Part shown: one piece after another, positions 47,772 to 60,815 of the stretch | Position numbering within the stretch: the stretch's first letter is position 1 | Layout: each line of letters begins with the position of its first letter | NCBI RefSeq assembly: GCF_022378335.1 | Contig: NZ_JAIQCI010000006.1 | Location: 186,001 to 250,000 of the forward strand | Direction of reading: 5' to 3' | Origin: Croceicoccus hydrothermalis | Lineage (GTDB): Bacteria; Pseudomonadota; Alphaproteobacteria; Sphingomonadales; Sphingomonadaceae | DNA: 64,000 nt | The notes under the pieces: model-generated | Told to the model about the DNA's origin: nothing | Databases searched by the model: none | What the model saw: the letters and a program-made list of their open reading frames with translations, nothing else | Made by a program: the position numbers and the translations under genes

Positions 47772-48292
47772 AAGGACAGCCCCTCCCGGCGCAGCAGTTC
47801 CCGCTTGATCGCCGGACCATATTCGTACCCGCCCAGCGCCCCGTCCGCACGCACGACCCGGTGACACGGGATCAGCACCGCCACGCGGTTGGCGCCATTG
47901 GCCCGCCCGACCGCGCGCGATGCCCCCACCTTTCCCAACCCGGCGGCAAGGGCGCCATAGGACCGCGTCTCGCCCGCCGGAATATCGCGAAGCGCCTGCC
48001 ACACGCGCTTTTGAAAACCCGTCCCGCCAATGTCGAGCGGAATATCCGCCCCATCGCCCGGCGATTCGATCGCCGCTGCCACGCGGGCCAGAAGCGGGGC
48101 GAAATCCTCCCCCCCTTCGACAAGATCGGCATGGGGAAACAGCATGGAAAGATCGTCCCGCCCCTTGCCGAACGCCACACGGCACACGCCCGAATCGCTC
48201 GCAGCGACCAGCACCGCACCGAGCGCAGTCTGCGCCACGCCCCAGCGAACGGTCACGCCCGCGCCGCCATCCATCCATGCCGATCGAGTCAT
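47768..48292 (-). CDS. ogt: Methylated-DNA--[protein]-cysteine S-methyltransferase (Ogt/MGMT)
   Basis: Suicide enzyme (174 aa) that removes alkyl groups from O6-guanine. The acceptor cysteine is in VLIPCHRVVRADGALGGYEY, with the helix-turn-helix region FQKRVWQALRDIPAGETRSY before it. There is no N-terminal AdaA-type regulatory domain, so it is the Ogt type. ATG 48292. The four-base tail overlap with the photolyase is convergent. Confidence 0.93.
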   Translation of the reverse strand: MTRSAWMDGGAGVTVRWGVAQTALGAVLVAASDSGVCRVAFGKGRDDLSMLFPHADLVEGGEDFAPLLARVAAAIESPGDGADIPLDIGGTGFQKRVWQALRDIPAGETRSYGALAAGLGKVGASRAVGRANGANRVAVLIPCHRVVRADGALGGYEYGPAIKRELLRREGLSF

Positions 48293-48416
48293 CGTTACGC
48301 TCCTTCGTCGATAGCGCCGACCTTACGCGCAACGGATGCACGGGTAAAAGGTGAAAGCGCCGCGCGGGCGATTGCCCCCTGCCCAAGGGCGCGAAACCGC
48401 GTTAAAGGCGCTGCCC

Positions 48417-50051
48417 ATGCGACACACCGCGCCGACAGCACATGACATGATGGCCCCCATGCGGGCGCTTATGGGAATCATCGCGCTTATCGTGGCCTGC
48501 CTCGCGCTATGGCCGGCCGCGACCGCGCGGGCCGATACCGCCGACATCAACGCGGCGGCGCGCAGCGTGGTGCGCGTCGTCATCGTGCAGCGCGATTCGG
48601 CCGGCTATGACGTGATCGGTCATGGCACAGGCTTTGCCGTGACGCCGAAGCTGATCGTGACCAACGCGCACGTGCTAGCCCCGCTGCTGGAGGATGAACG
48701 GCTTCAGCTCGGCGTGGTGCCCGCGCAGGGGAAGAGCGGCTATTTCGCGCGGATCGTGCGCGTGGCGTCCGATGTGGATCTCGCGCTTATCGAATTGACC
48801 GAGGATGCGACGCTGCCGGTGGCGACGCTGTATTCCGGGGCGGTCGGCGATGGATCGGACGTGTTCGCGGTCGGTTATCCCGCGAATGTGGACCAGGCCA
48901 TCGGGCTTGGCCTCGGCGCGCTGACCTCGCCGCAGGCTCCCGTCAAATCGCGTGGACAGGTTTCGGGCGGCCGGACGGCGAGCCAGTACGACACGATCCT
49001 GCACACGGCGCCCATCGGAGTCGGCAATTCGGGCGGGCCCCTGCTCGACCCGTGCGGCCGCGTCGTCGGCGTCAACAGCTTCGGCACGATCAGCGACAAC
49101 GGCAGCGATTCGGAGTTCTACTTTGCCGTATCCATGCGCGAAATCGCCCCCTTCCTGCGCAAGGCCGGGGTGAATGCACGCTTCAACGCGCAGCCCTGCC
49201 GTTCCATGGGGGAATATGACGCGCAGCAGGACGCCCGCGCCATGCGCGAGGCGAGCGCGATGCAGGCGCGGCAGGCCGCCGCCGCCGCCCGCCTGCGCGA
49301 CGAGGCCGAACGTGCCGGCCGCCGTGCCGAGCTCGAGGCGCTGGATCAGCGCGAGACGATGATGGCGCTGGGGGGCGCATTGCTGGCCGTGATGGTGCTT
49401 GCCGTGATCGGCACCGTCGTTCTTTACGATCGCGACCGGCAGGAGGCCGCGCTCGCCTGCGGCGTGTTCGCGGGCGTCGCGTTGATCGGCGCGCTCGTCG
49501 CGTGGTTCTCGCGCCCCGGTATTGCCGAGATCGAACGACGCGGCGAAGCGGCGCAGCAGGCCGCGCTCGAGCGGCCTGCCGACCGCGCGCCCGTTTCCGC
49601 CGACATGCAGAAAGGCCGGTTTACCTGCCGCCTCCTGCCCGAACGCAGCCGCGTGACCGTGTCCGATGCGAGCGATATCTTGCTCGGCTGGGACGCGGGG
49701 GGGTGTGTCAACGGGCGAACGCAATATGGCCTGTCGAACGGGGAATGGTCGCGCGTGCTGGTCCCCAATTCGGAGCAGACCGTGTCGGTCAATCGCTACG
49801 ATCCCGAAAAGCGGATTTTCACCACCGATCGTTTCCTCGTCGATCTGTCGGTGATGAACGCGGCGCGCGATGCGCGCCGACAGTATCAGGCCCCGGCATG
49901 CGGCGGCGGAGAAGAGGCGTCCCGCGCGCTTGGCGACAATCAGGATGCGATTCGCGCCATGTTGCCCGACATGCCGAACGAACGCCTGACCTATATCTGC
50001 GAACCGTCGGCGGACGCCATCCTTGGCGAGGGCCAGGACGTGACCGATTGA
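48417..50051 (+). CDS. Membrane-anchored trypsin-like serine protease with unassigned C-terminal domain
   Basis: A 544-aa protein. A signal sequence (ALMGIIALIVACLALWPAAT) is followed by an S1/HtrA-like protease domain with all three catalytic residues visible: TNAHVLAP (His85), SDVDLALIEL (Asp121) and GNSGGPLLD (Ser205). A charged Ala/Arg/Glu coiled-coil (about 265-312) leads to two membrane segments (about 315-337 and 344-364). A soluble domain of ~175 residues with cysteines (FTCRLLPERSRVTV) ends the protein, and I do not recognise it. No PDZ domain is seen. ATG 48417 has AAAGG upstream; 48450 and 48459 are alternative starts. It stands alone upstream of the ATPase operon. Confidence 0.85.
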   Translation: MRHTAPTAHDMMAPMRALMGIIALIVACLALWPAATARADTADINAAARSVVRVVIVQRDSAGYDVIGHGTGFAVTPKLIVTNAHVLAPLLEDERLQLGVVPAQGKSGYFARIVRVASDVDLALIELTEDATLPVATLYSGAVGDGSDVFAVGYPANVDQAIGLGLGALTSPQAPVKSRGQVSGGRTASQYDTILHTAPIGVGNSGGPLLDPCGRVVGVNSFGTISDNGSDSEFYFAVSMREIAPFLRKAGVNARFNAQPCRSMGEYDAQQDARAMREASAMQARQAAAAARLRDEAERAGRRAELEALDQRETMMALGGALLAVMVLAVIGTVVLYDRDRQEAALACGVFAGVALIGALVAWFSRPGIAEIERRGEAAQQAALERPADRAPVSADMQKGRFTCRLLPERSRVTVSDASDILLGWDAGGCVNGRTQYGLSNGEWSRVLVPNSEQTVSVNRYDPEKRIFTTDRFLVDLSVMNAARDARRQYQAPACGGGEEASRALGDNQDAIRAMLPDMPNERLTYICEPSADAILGEGQDVTD

Positions 50052-50259
50052 ACCGAAGGGACCGGGGAACGTCCCCTTCTCGTGCATTTGCTCCGCGGGC
50101 GCGATGAAGCGACGCGAAGCGGTTGTCATTTGCGAAGCGTATTGCTAGGCGCGCCAGCGTGAAGGACGCGAACGCGCCCCGTCTGGTGGCGCATGAGTTT
50201 GAAAACCGTCTTCGAACGGACATAACCTTTTACGATATTGAACAAGGGGCATTACGCGC

Positions 50260-52354
<2,095 letters not shown>

Positions 52355-52382
52355 GCCGATCCACACCAGATAGGGAGCCGAA

Positions 52383-54772
<2,390 letters not shown>

Positions 54773-54777
54773 TCGCC

Positions 54778-55035
54778 ATGCCGCTGCATTTCGAACTCGT
54801 CACCCCGGCAAAGCTGGTGCGGTCGGAGGAGGTCCACATGGTGGTCGTTCCCGGCAGCAACGGTGAGTTCGGCGTTCTGGAGGGGCACGCCCCGTTCATG
54901 TCGACCATTCGCGATGGCAAGATCCAGATCTTCGCATCGCAGGGTGCGACGCCCGATGAAATCGAGGTCGCGGGCGGCTTCGCCGAAGTTGCCGACGGCA
55001 GGCTGACTGTTCTGGCCGAACACGTCGCGGGCTGA
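54778..55035 (+). CDS. atpC: ATP synthase F1 subunit epsilon
   Basis: An 85-aa epsilon subunit. It has the N-terminal beta-sandwich ([20 protein letters not shown] and [14 protein letters not shown]) but lacks the C-terminal helical hairpin of the ~135-aa E. coli protein. Truncated epsilon subunits of this size are normal in alphaproteobacteria. It is the last gene of the operon and is followed by a terminator. Confidence 0.96.
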   Translation: MPLHFELVTPAKLVRSEEVHMVVVPGSNGEFGVLEGHAPFMSTIRDGKIQIFASQGATPDEIEVAGGFAEVADGRLTVLAEHVAG

Positions 55036-55056
55036 ACCGCGATTGATCGCACAACG

Positions 55057-55086
55057 ACGCCGCCGGACACGTTCCGGCGGCGTTTT
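55057..55086 (+). terminator. Rho-independent terminator of the atp operon
   Basis: Perfect 11-bp stem ACGCCGCCGGA / TCCGGCGGCGT with loop CACGT, then TTT. It starts 22 bases after the atpC stop. Confidence 0.92.
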
Positions 55087-55127
55087 GCGTGGCGCCGACG
55101 GCGTTCCCCTCCCCGATGGCTCCGTTG

Positions 55128-55439
55128 TTATTTGCGCGGCCCGCGCGTCTTTGCGTGAAAATCCGGTGGACGCTTCGCAATCCAGCGCAGGAATTTCGCA
55201 ACGCCATCGTTGCGTCGCAGGAATTCGACATCCTTCCCGAACCGGGCCAGTTCCGCATTCGTGAATTGTGCGTGGAGCGTGCGGTGGCAGATCGGATGCA
55301 CCGCGACCGTTTCGCGGCCCTTGCGGCTTTTCGGCACCGTGTGATGGTGCTCGACCCGGCCGCCGAGCGGTCTCTTACATAGCCAGCACCGGGTCGGCGC
55401 GGGCCCATGGTTAGCGAGTTGTTCACCATTTTCAGCCAT
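55128..55439 (-). CDS. Small HNH endonuclease family protein
   Basis: A 103-aa protein with the order CWLCKRPLG, then EHHHTVPKSRKGRETVAVHP and ICHRTLHAQFTNAELARFGK. This is the HNH nuclease pattern: a CxxC zinc pair, HH before the catalytic strand, and later CH. The protein consists of little but the HNH fold, and no partner is linked to it. The ATG is at 55439; an open frame continues upstream, antisense to cpaF, but is not part of this protein. It is divergent from cpaF with 75 bases between the starts. Function is uncertain (repair or defence). Confidence 0.8.
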   Translation of the reverse strand: MAENGEQLANHGPAPTRCWLCKRPLGGRVEHHHTVPKSRKGRETVAVHPICHRTLHAQFTNAELARFGKDVEFLRRNDGVAKFLRWIAKRPPDFHAKTRGPRK

Positions 55440-55514
55440 AGAGAACCCACCACACGAAGCGTCACACCGTTTTCGTCTGGCACAGGAAGATGCGCGCGAC
55501 AAAGGTCTGAATTT

Positions 55515-57020
55515 ATGAGTGCTTTCGGCCGAAAGGATGGATTGGCCTCCAAGTCGAACCAGCGTGCCAGCTTTGGCGTGGCCCGGCCGATGAAGGGCAC
55601 CGGCGCCGCGTCGGGCGCGCAAACGCTCCCCAGCCCACCCGAACCGGAGCCGTTCCCCCCCATCCCCGAAGTCGCGGTCGATCCGGAGGATGACGCGCTC
55701 GCCCGGCTTGCCGAACGTGCCAATTCGTTTGCCGAGGGAAATTACCACGCCGAAGGTTTCGAGGTATCCGTCCACCGGATCAAGGAGCAGGTCCTGCCGC
55801 GCCTGCTCGAACGCGTCGATCCGGAGGCCGCAGCCACCCTGACCAAGGATGAACTGTCGGAGGAATTCCGGCCGATCATCCTCGAAGTGCTGACAGAATT
55901 GAAGATTACCTTGAACCGGCGCGAACAATTCGCTCTGGAAAAGGTGCTCATCGACGAGCTGCTCGGCTTTGGCCCGCTGGAGGAATTGCTGTCCGATCCG
56001 GATATTTCCGACATCATGGTCAACGGGCCGCAGCAGACTTACGTCGAACGCAAGGGCAAGCTCGAGCTTGCCAAGATACAGTTCCGCGATGAGCAGCATC
56101 TGTTTCAGATCGCCCAGCGTATCGTGAACCAGGTCGGCCGCCGCGTCGATCAGACCACGCCACTCGCCGATGCGCGCTTGAAGGATGGCAGCCGCGTCAA
56201 CGTCATCGTTCCGCCCCTCTCGCTGCGCGGAACGGCAATTTCCATTCGCAAGTTTTCGGAAAAGCCCATTACCATCGATATGCTGCGCGAATTCGGCAGT
56301 ATGAGCGAAAAGATGGCGACGGTGCTCAAGATCGCGGGCGCGTGCCAGATGAACATCGTCATTTCGGGCGGTACCGGATCGGGCAAGACGACGATGCTCA
56401 ACGCCCTGTCGAAAATGATCGATCCGGGCGAGCGCGTGCTCACGATCGAGGATGCGGCCGAGCTGCGCCTGCAACAGCCGCACTGGCTGCCGCTCGAAAC
56501 GCGCCCCCCCAACCTTGAGGGTGAAGGCGCGATCACGATCGGCGATCTCGTCAAGAACGCCTTGCGCATGCGTCCCGACCGGATCATTCTGGGCGAAATT
56601 CGCGGGGCGGAATGTTTCGATCTGCTCGCCGCGATGAACACCGGCCACGATGGGTCGATGTGTACGCTCCATGCCAACAGCCCGCGCGAATGTCTCGGCC
56701 GGATGGAGAACATGATCCTGATGGGCGACATCAAGATACCCAAGGAAGCCATCAGCCGGCAGATCGCCGAATCCGTCGATCTCATCGTGCAGGTGAAGCG
56801 CCTTCGCGACGGGTCGCGCCGCACCACCAACATCACCGAAGTCATCGGCATGGAAGGCGATGTCATCGTGACGCAGGAATTGTTCAAGTTCGAATATCTC
56901 GACGAAGGATCGGACGGCAAGATCGTCGGCGATTTCAAATCATCGGGTCTGCGCCCCTACACGCTTGAAAAAGCGCGGCAATTCGGCTTCGACAAGGCGT
57001 ATCTGCAAGCCTGCCTCTGA
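55515..57020 (+). CDS. cpaF: CpaF family type II/IV secretion ATPase
   Basis: A 501-aa ATPase of the Tad/Flp pilus type. The N-terminal ~60 residues are polar and proline-rich (LPSPPEPEPFPPIPEVAVD). The catalytic domain has the Walker A SGGTGSGKTTMLNAL, the Asp box region ERVLTIEDAAELRLQQPHWL, and the HxxH-like GHDGSMCTLHANSPRECLGR. ATG 55515 starts MSAFGRKDGLASKS. The other Tad genes are not next to it, so it may be part of a locus elsewhere. Confidence 0.92.
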   Translation: MSAFGRKDGLASKSNQRASFGVARPMKGTGAASGAQTLPSPPEPEPFPPIPEVAVDPEDDALARLAERANSFAEGNYHAEGFEVSVHRIKEQVLPRLLERVDPEAAATLTKDELSEEFRPIILEVLTELKITLNRREQFALEKVLIDELLGFGPLEELLSDPDISDIMVNGPQQTYVERKGKLELAKIQFRDEQHLFQIAQRIVNQVGRRVDQTTPLADARLKDGSRVNVIVPPLSLRGTAISIRKFSEKPITIDMLREFGSMSEKMATVLKIAGACQMNIVISGGTGSGKTTMLNALSKMIDPGERVLTIEDAAELRLQQPHWLPLETRPPNLEGEGAITIGDLVKNALRMRPDRIILGEIRGAECFDLLAAMNTGHDGSMCTLHANSPRECLGRMENMILMGDIKIPKEAISRQIAESVDLIVQVKRLRDGSRRTTNITEVIGMEGDVIVTQELFKFEYLDEGSDGKIVGDFKSSGLRPYTLEKARQFGFDKAYLQACL

Positions 57021-57036
57021 GCCTGTGCATCGCGCG

Positions 57037-57258
57037 TCAAACGCTTGCGAGCCAGTATTGCAGCGCGACAAACCCCGACAGCCCCGCGATGCCGAGCGCG
57101 GCGAGAAACAGCGGCCCCCATGGCACGATGCCGACATCGTCGGGTCGTTGCCGCCGCGTCCGGCGCAGATCACCCACCCACGCAATCGCCGCGAGCAACA
57201 GCGCACCTGCCGCAACGGCGGCCAGCATTCCCGCTTCGCTATCCCAGAAATTCGGCAT
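57037..57258 (-). CDS. Small hypothetical membrane protein (73 aa)
   Basis: MPNFWDSEAGMLAAVAAGAL, a hydrophobic helix, a basic loop (DLRRTRRQRPDDVG) and a second helix (LFLAALGIAGLSGFVALQYW). Two membrane segments are predicted by eye. The start ATG 57258 gives a compact protein; the frame is open further upstream without likely coding. No family is recognised. It converges with cpaF, 16 bases away. Confidence 0.65.
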   Translation of the reverse strand: MPNFWDSEAGMLAAVAAGALLLAAIAWVGDLRRTRRQRPDDVGIVPWGPLFLAALGIAGLSGFVALQYWLASV

Positions 57259-57339
57259 GACGGACAGATCCCTGCCCGAACCGGCGTGACCGCGCAATCG
57301 AAGGTTGATCGCACCGGCGGCGGGGCGCAGTAGGGCCAC

Positions 57340-58299
57340 ATGCCTTCTTCCCCCGGTTCCTCGTCTTCGTCGCGCCTGCCCGGCTCGCAAATTCCGCCGC
57401 GCGACGGCCCGGTGCAGCGTCCGATGTATGCCCTGCTGCTACGGCTCGGCGCGGGCGTGACGCTGGCGACGATGCTCATGCTGGTGAAACTGGTGTCGGC
57501 GCGCGGCGTCGATCTGCCGCATATCCTGCTGTTCCGACAGGCCGTGTCGGTGCCGGTATTGCTGGGTTTTCTGCTCGTGCGGGGGGAACTTGGCCGCCTT
57601 CGCAGCGACAGGCTGGTGTCGCACGGTATCCGCGCGATGACAGGTGCGACCGGCATGGCGCTGACCTTCGCGGCGCCGATCCTCCTGCCGCTCGCGGTTT
57701 CGACGACACTGGGCTTTACCTCCCCGATTTTTGCCGTGGTGCTGTCTGCCCTGCTGCTGCGTGAAAAGGTCGGACGCTGGCGCTGGTCCGCCGTGTTGCT
57801 GGGTTTTGCGGGCATCGCGATCATCGCCGGGCCCGGGGGGACGGACATCGATCCGCTCGGTGCGGCAGTCGGCATCGCGGCGGCATTCATGGTCGCGTTG
57901 ATCTCAATCCAGATACGCGATCTTTCGCGGACCGAGGACAGTATCTCGATCGTCGTCTATTTCGCGGTGTTTTCCACGCCGGTGCTTTTCATCATCGCAA
58001 TGTTCTTTCCCTGGCCGACCGAGGCGACCGATTATGCGCTCCTTCTGCTGGTCGGCGGGTTCGGCACCGCGGCACAGCTGTTTCTGACCAATTCGCTACG
58101 CTATGGCACGGTGTCGAGCGTGATCGTCATGGATTACGCCATGCTGATCTGGGCAACGCTTTACGGGTGGCTGGTTTTCGACAATCTGCCGTCCGTCATG
58201 CTGTGGTTCGGCGCGCCTCTCGTGATCGTGGCGGGCGCCATCATCGTGTGGCGCGAACATCGCCTGTCGAAAATGCGGCACGAGACTAGCGATTCTTGA
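57340..58299 (+). CDS. EamA/DMT superfamily transporter
   Basis: A 319-aa inner-membrane protein with about ten helices in two repeated EamA halves (TTLGFTSPIFAVVLSALLLR and IWATLYGWLVFDNLPSVMLW mark the conserved positions). The N-terminal ~30 residues are polar. The substrate cannot be predicted; drug or metabolite export is typical. It starts 81 bases from the small membrane protein in the opposite direction. Confidence 0.92.
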   Translation: MPSSPGSSSSSRLPGSQIPPRDGPVQRPMYALLLRLGAGVTLATMLMLVKLVSARGVDLPHILLFRQAVSVPVLLGFLLVRGELGRLRSDRLVSHGIRAMTGATGMALTFAAPILLPLAVSTTLGFTSPIFAVVLSALLLREKVGRWRWSAVLLGFAGIAIIAGPGGTDIDPLGAAVGIAAAFMVALISIQIRDLSRTEDSISIVVYFAVFSTPVLFIIAMFFPWPTEATDYALLLLVGGFGTAAQLFLTNSLRYGTVSSVIVMDYAMLIWATLYGWLVFDNLPSVMLWFGAPLVIVAGAIIVWREHRLSKMRHETSDS

Positions 58300-58366
58300 A
58301 CGAAATTTGGGGAACAACATCCGCATCGCTTCGTTTTCACGCGGAACAACCACCAAGGAGCATCCC

Positions 58367-58495
58367 ATGATCCGTCGTATCGCACTCGCCGCTGCCGTCG
58401 GCAGCCTGGCTCTTGCCGCCGCCGCCTGCAACACCGTCCAGGGTGCCGGTGAGGATATCGAATCCGTTGGCGAAGCGGCGGATCGCGCCATCTGA
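58367..58495 (+). CDS. Entericidin A/B family lipoprotein (42 aa)
   Basis: A tiny lipoprotein: MIRRIALAAAVGSLALAAAA, the lipobox cysteine, then NTVQGAGEDIESVGEAADRA. The CNTVxGxGxDI pattern is typical of entericidins, which are linked to stress responses in the envelope. The ribosome site AAGGAG precedes the ATG. It is followed by a strong bidirectional terminator. High expression would fit these signals. Confidence 0.9.
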   Translation: MIRRIALAAAVGSLALAAAACNTVQGAGEDIESVGEAADRAI

Positions 58496-58523
58496 TACAC
58501 GGCGGGCGGTGATGCCCGTTTTG

Positions 58524-58561
58524 AAAAGGCCCGCGGGACTGCATGTCCGGCGGGCCTTTTT
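58524..58561. terminator. Bidirectional terminator between entericidin gene and DUF938 gene
   Basis: 11-bp stem AAAAGGCCCGC / GCGGGCCTTTT with a 15-base loop, flanked by A runs on one side and T runs on the other, between convergent genes. Confidence 0.92.
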
Positions 58562-58569
58562 CGTGCGTC

Positions 58570-59220
58570 CTATCGTCGGTAGATCAGCATCAGATTATTG
58601 GCGGGCATCGGCACCGGCTCCGCTGCCGACAGGCCATTTTCCTGGGCCAGAGCGTCAAGCGCCTCCACCCGCCGCAAGCCCCACCGCGGGTCGCGTGCCT
58701 TCAGATTCTCGTCAAAGGCAAGGTTCGATGCCGCGGTTTCGACGCCGCTGCGAACGAACGGGCCATAGATGACGAGCGGGCCGCCCTCCGGCAACAGGCG
58801 TGCGGCGCCGGTAAAAAGCCCCTGCGTCGCGGACCACGGGCTGATATGTGCCATGTTGATGCAAAGGATCCCGTCGGCGCGCGCCACGGGCCATTCGTCC
58901 GCGCTCGCGTCGAGACGGACCGGCGGGCGAAGATTATGCGACGCGCTCGCTTCCCCCCATGCCGCTATGGACGAAAGCGCCTGACGATCGGTATCGCTCG
59001 GCTGCCAGACCAGCTCCGGGAACAATGATGCGAAATACGCCGCGTGCTGTCCCGTGCCGGATGCGATTTCGAGCACGGTTCCGCCTGCGGGAAGCACGTC
59101 GCGCAGCACCGCCGCGATGCCATCGCGATTGCGATGGGTCGCGGGGGCGTCGCCGCGTGCCTCGCCCCCGAACACGAAGGGTTGCGGCCCGACGGTGCCT
59201 TCGTGCCCGGCGTTGCTCAA
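58570..59220 (-). CDS. DUF938 family class I SAM-dependent methyltransferase
   Basis: About 216 aa. The N-terminus carries the family's HAPATxRN-like segment as GDAPATHRNRDGIAAVLRDV, followed by the SAM-binding LEIASGTGQHAAYFASLFPE and INMAHISPWSATQGLF. Substrate unknown. It follows gcvPB. The start is uncertain: TTG 59220 forms a TTGA overlap with the gcvPB stop, and GTG 59175 is also possible. The frame is open up to 59277 inside gcvPB. Translational coupling suggests it is the last gene of the gcv operon. Confidence 0.85.
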   Translation of the reverse strand: MSNAGHEGTVGPQPFVFGGEARGDAPATHRNRDGIAAVLRDVLPAGGTVLEIASGTGQHAAYFASLFPELVWQPSDTDRQALSSIAAWGEASASHNLRPPVRLDASADEWPVARADGILCINMAHISPWSATQGLFTGAARLLPEGGPLVIYGPFVRSGVETAASNLAFDENLKARDPRWGLRRVEALDALAQENGLSAAEPVPMPANNLMLIYRR

Positions 59221-60815
59221 CGTCCGCCGATCTCGCTTCGCGCCGGTTTGCCCGCCGGGGCGGGATCGCCCTTCCATACCAGCACCGGTTTGCGCGCGGC
59301 CCGCGTTTCGTCGAGCCGGCGACGCGGGGCGTAATGCGGCGCGGATTTCAGCGCCTCGTCCCCGTCCTTCGCGCGGGTGACGACCGCGCGCAGGCTCGCG
59401 ATCAAGCGGTCGAGACCAGCCCGACTTTCCGTTTCGGTCGGTTCGATCAGCATGGCGCCATGCACGACCAGCGGGAAATAGACCGTCATCGGGTGGAACC
59501 CTTCGTCGATCAGCCCCTTCGCAATGTCGAGCGTGGTGAACCCGTCGGCCAGCCCGGCATCGGAAAACAGCGCCTCATGCATGCACGGGCCGCTGCCGCC
59601 GAACGGCGCGTCGAGAATGTCGTCGAGGCTGCGCAGCACGTAATTGGCGTTGAGCACCGCGTCCTCCGCGACTTGGCGCAGGCCGTCGACCCCGTGGCTG
59701 AGCATATAGGTGAGCGCCCGCGTGAACATGCCCATCTGTCCATGAAAGGCGACCATGCGGCCAAAGCTGTCGGGCAGCAGGTCCGCCGCGCCGCGCTCCT
59801 CCACCATGCGCAGGCGGCCCGTGTCGTCGCGGCGGACGAAAGGAATGGGCGCATAGGGGGCAAGCGCCTCCGACAGGACGACCGGACCGGACCCCGGCCC
59901 GCCGCCGCCGTGGGGCGTGCTGAACGTCTTGTGCAGGTTGATGTGCATGGCATCCACGCCCAGATCGCCGGGGCGCACCCGCCCGACGATGGCGTTGAAA
60001 TTTGCGCCATCGCAATACACCAGCCCGCCCGCATCGTGCACGGCGTCCGAAATCGCCTTCATCTCCCGCTCGAACAGGCCGCATGTGTTGGGATTGGTGA
60101 TCATCACCCCCGCGACATCGGGGCCGAGCCGCGCCTTCAACGCTTCGAGATCGACGCGCCCGTCCTTCGTCGCGGGGATGTTCTCGACCGCGTAACCCGC
60201 AAAGGCCGCAGTGGCCGGATTGGTGCCATGCGCGCTTTCAGGGACGAGGATCACCGCGCGCTTGTCGCCGCGCGCCTCCAGTGCGGCACGAATGGCGAGA
60301 ATACCGCACAGCTCGCCATGGGCGCCGGCCTTCGGGCTCATCGCGACGGCGCTCATCCCGGTGAGCGTCACGAGCCATTCGGCCAGCTGCTCGATAACGG
60401 CGAAGGCGCCCTGCACCGTGTCCATCGGTTGCAGCGGGTGAACGTCGGCAAAGCCGGGCATGCGGGCCACGGCTTCGTTAAGCCGGGGATTGTGCTTCAT
60501 CGTGCACGATCCGAGCGGGAACGGACCAAGGTCGATGGCATAGTTCTGCCGCGAAAGCCGCGTGTAATGTCGTACCGCCTCCGGCTCGGCCAGACCGGGC
60601 AGATCGACCGGCGTCTTGCGCGCGAATCGGGCGAGTGCGGGCGTGATTTCGCCCGGTTCCTCGTCGAAATCGACACCGCAATTGCCGCGATTGGCCAGCT
60701 CGAAGATCAGCGGCTCTTCGAGGTTCAGTGCCATGTCGCCGCTGCTCGTCGGGGTTTCGCTGCTGCCGGCGGGGCCCATCTGCGGTTTCCAGCCCGATGC
60801 GTTGGGGGCGTTCAT
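59217..60815 (-). CDS. gcvPB: Glycine dehydrogenase (decarboxylating) subunit 2, P-protein beta
   Basis: The C-terminal half of a split P protein (532 aa), decarboxylating glycine with PLP. The lysine that binds PLP is in [40 protein letters not shown] and [17 protein letters not shown] are further conserved parts. ATG 60815 overlaps the gcvPA stop (ATGA). It forms an alpha2beta2 enzyme with gcvPA. Confidence 0.97.
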   Translation of the reverse strand: MNAPNASGWKPQMGPAGSSETPTSSGDMALNLEEPLIFELANRGNCGVDFDEEPGEITPALARFARKTPVDLPGLAEPEAVRHYTRLSRQNYAIDLGPFPLGSCTMKHNPRLNEAVARMPGFADVHPLQPMDTVQGAFAVIEQLAEWLVTLTGMSAVAMSPKAGAHGELCGILAIRAALEARGDKRAVILVPESAHGTNPATAAFAGYAVENIPATKDGRVDLEALKARLGPDVAGVMITNPNTCGLFEREMKAISDAVHDAGGLVYCDGANFNAIVGRVRPGDLGVDAMHINLHKTFSTPHGGGGPGSGPVVLSEALAPYAPIPFVRRDDTGRLRMVEERGAADLLPDSFGRMVAFHGQMGMFTRALTYMLSHGVDGLRQVAEDAVLNANYVLRSLDDILDAPFGGSGPCMHEALFSDAGLADGFTTLDIAKGLIDEGFHPMTVYFPLVVHGAMLIEPTETESRAGLDRLIASLRAVVTRAKDGDEALKSAPHYAPRRRLDETRAARKPVLVWKGDPAPAGKPARSEIGGR

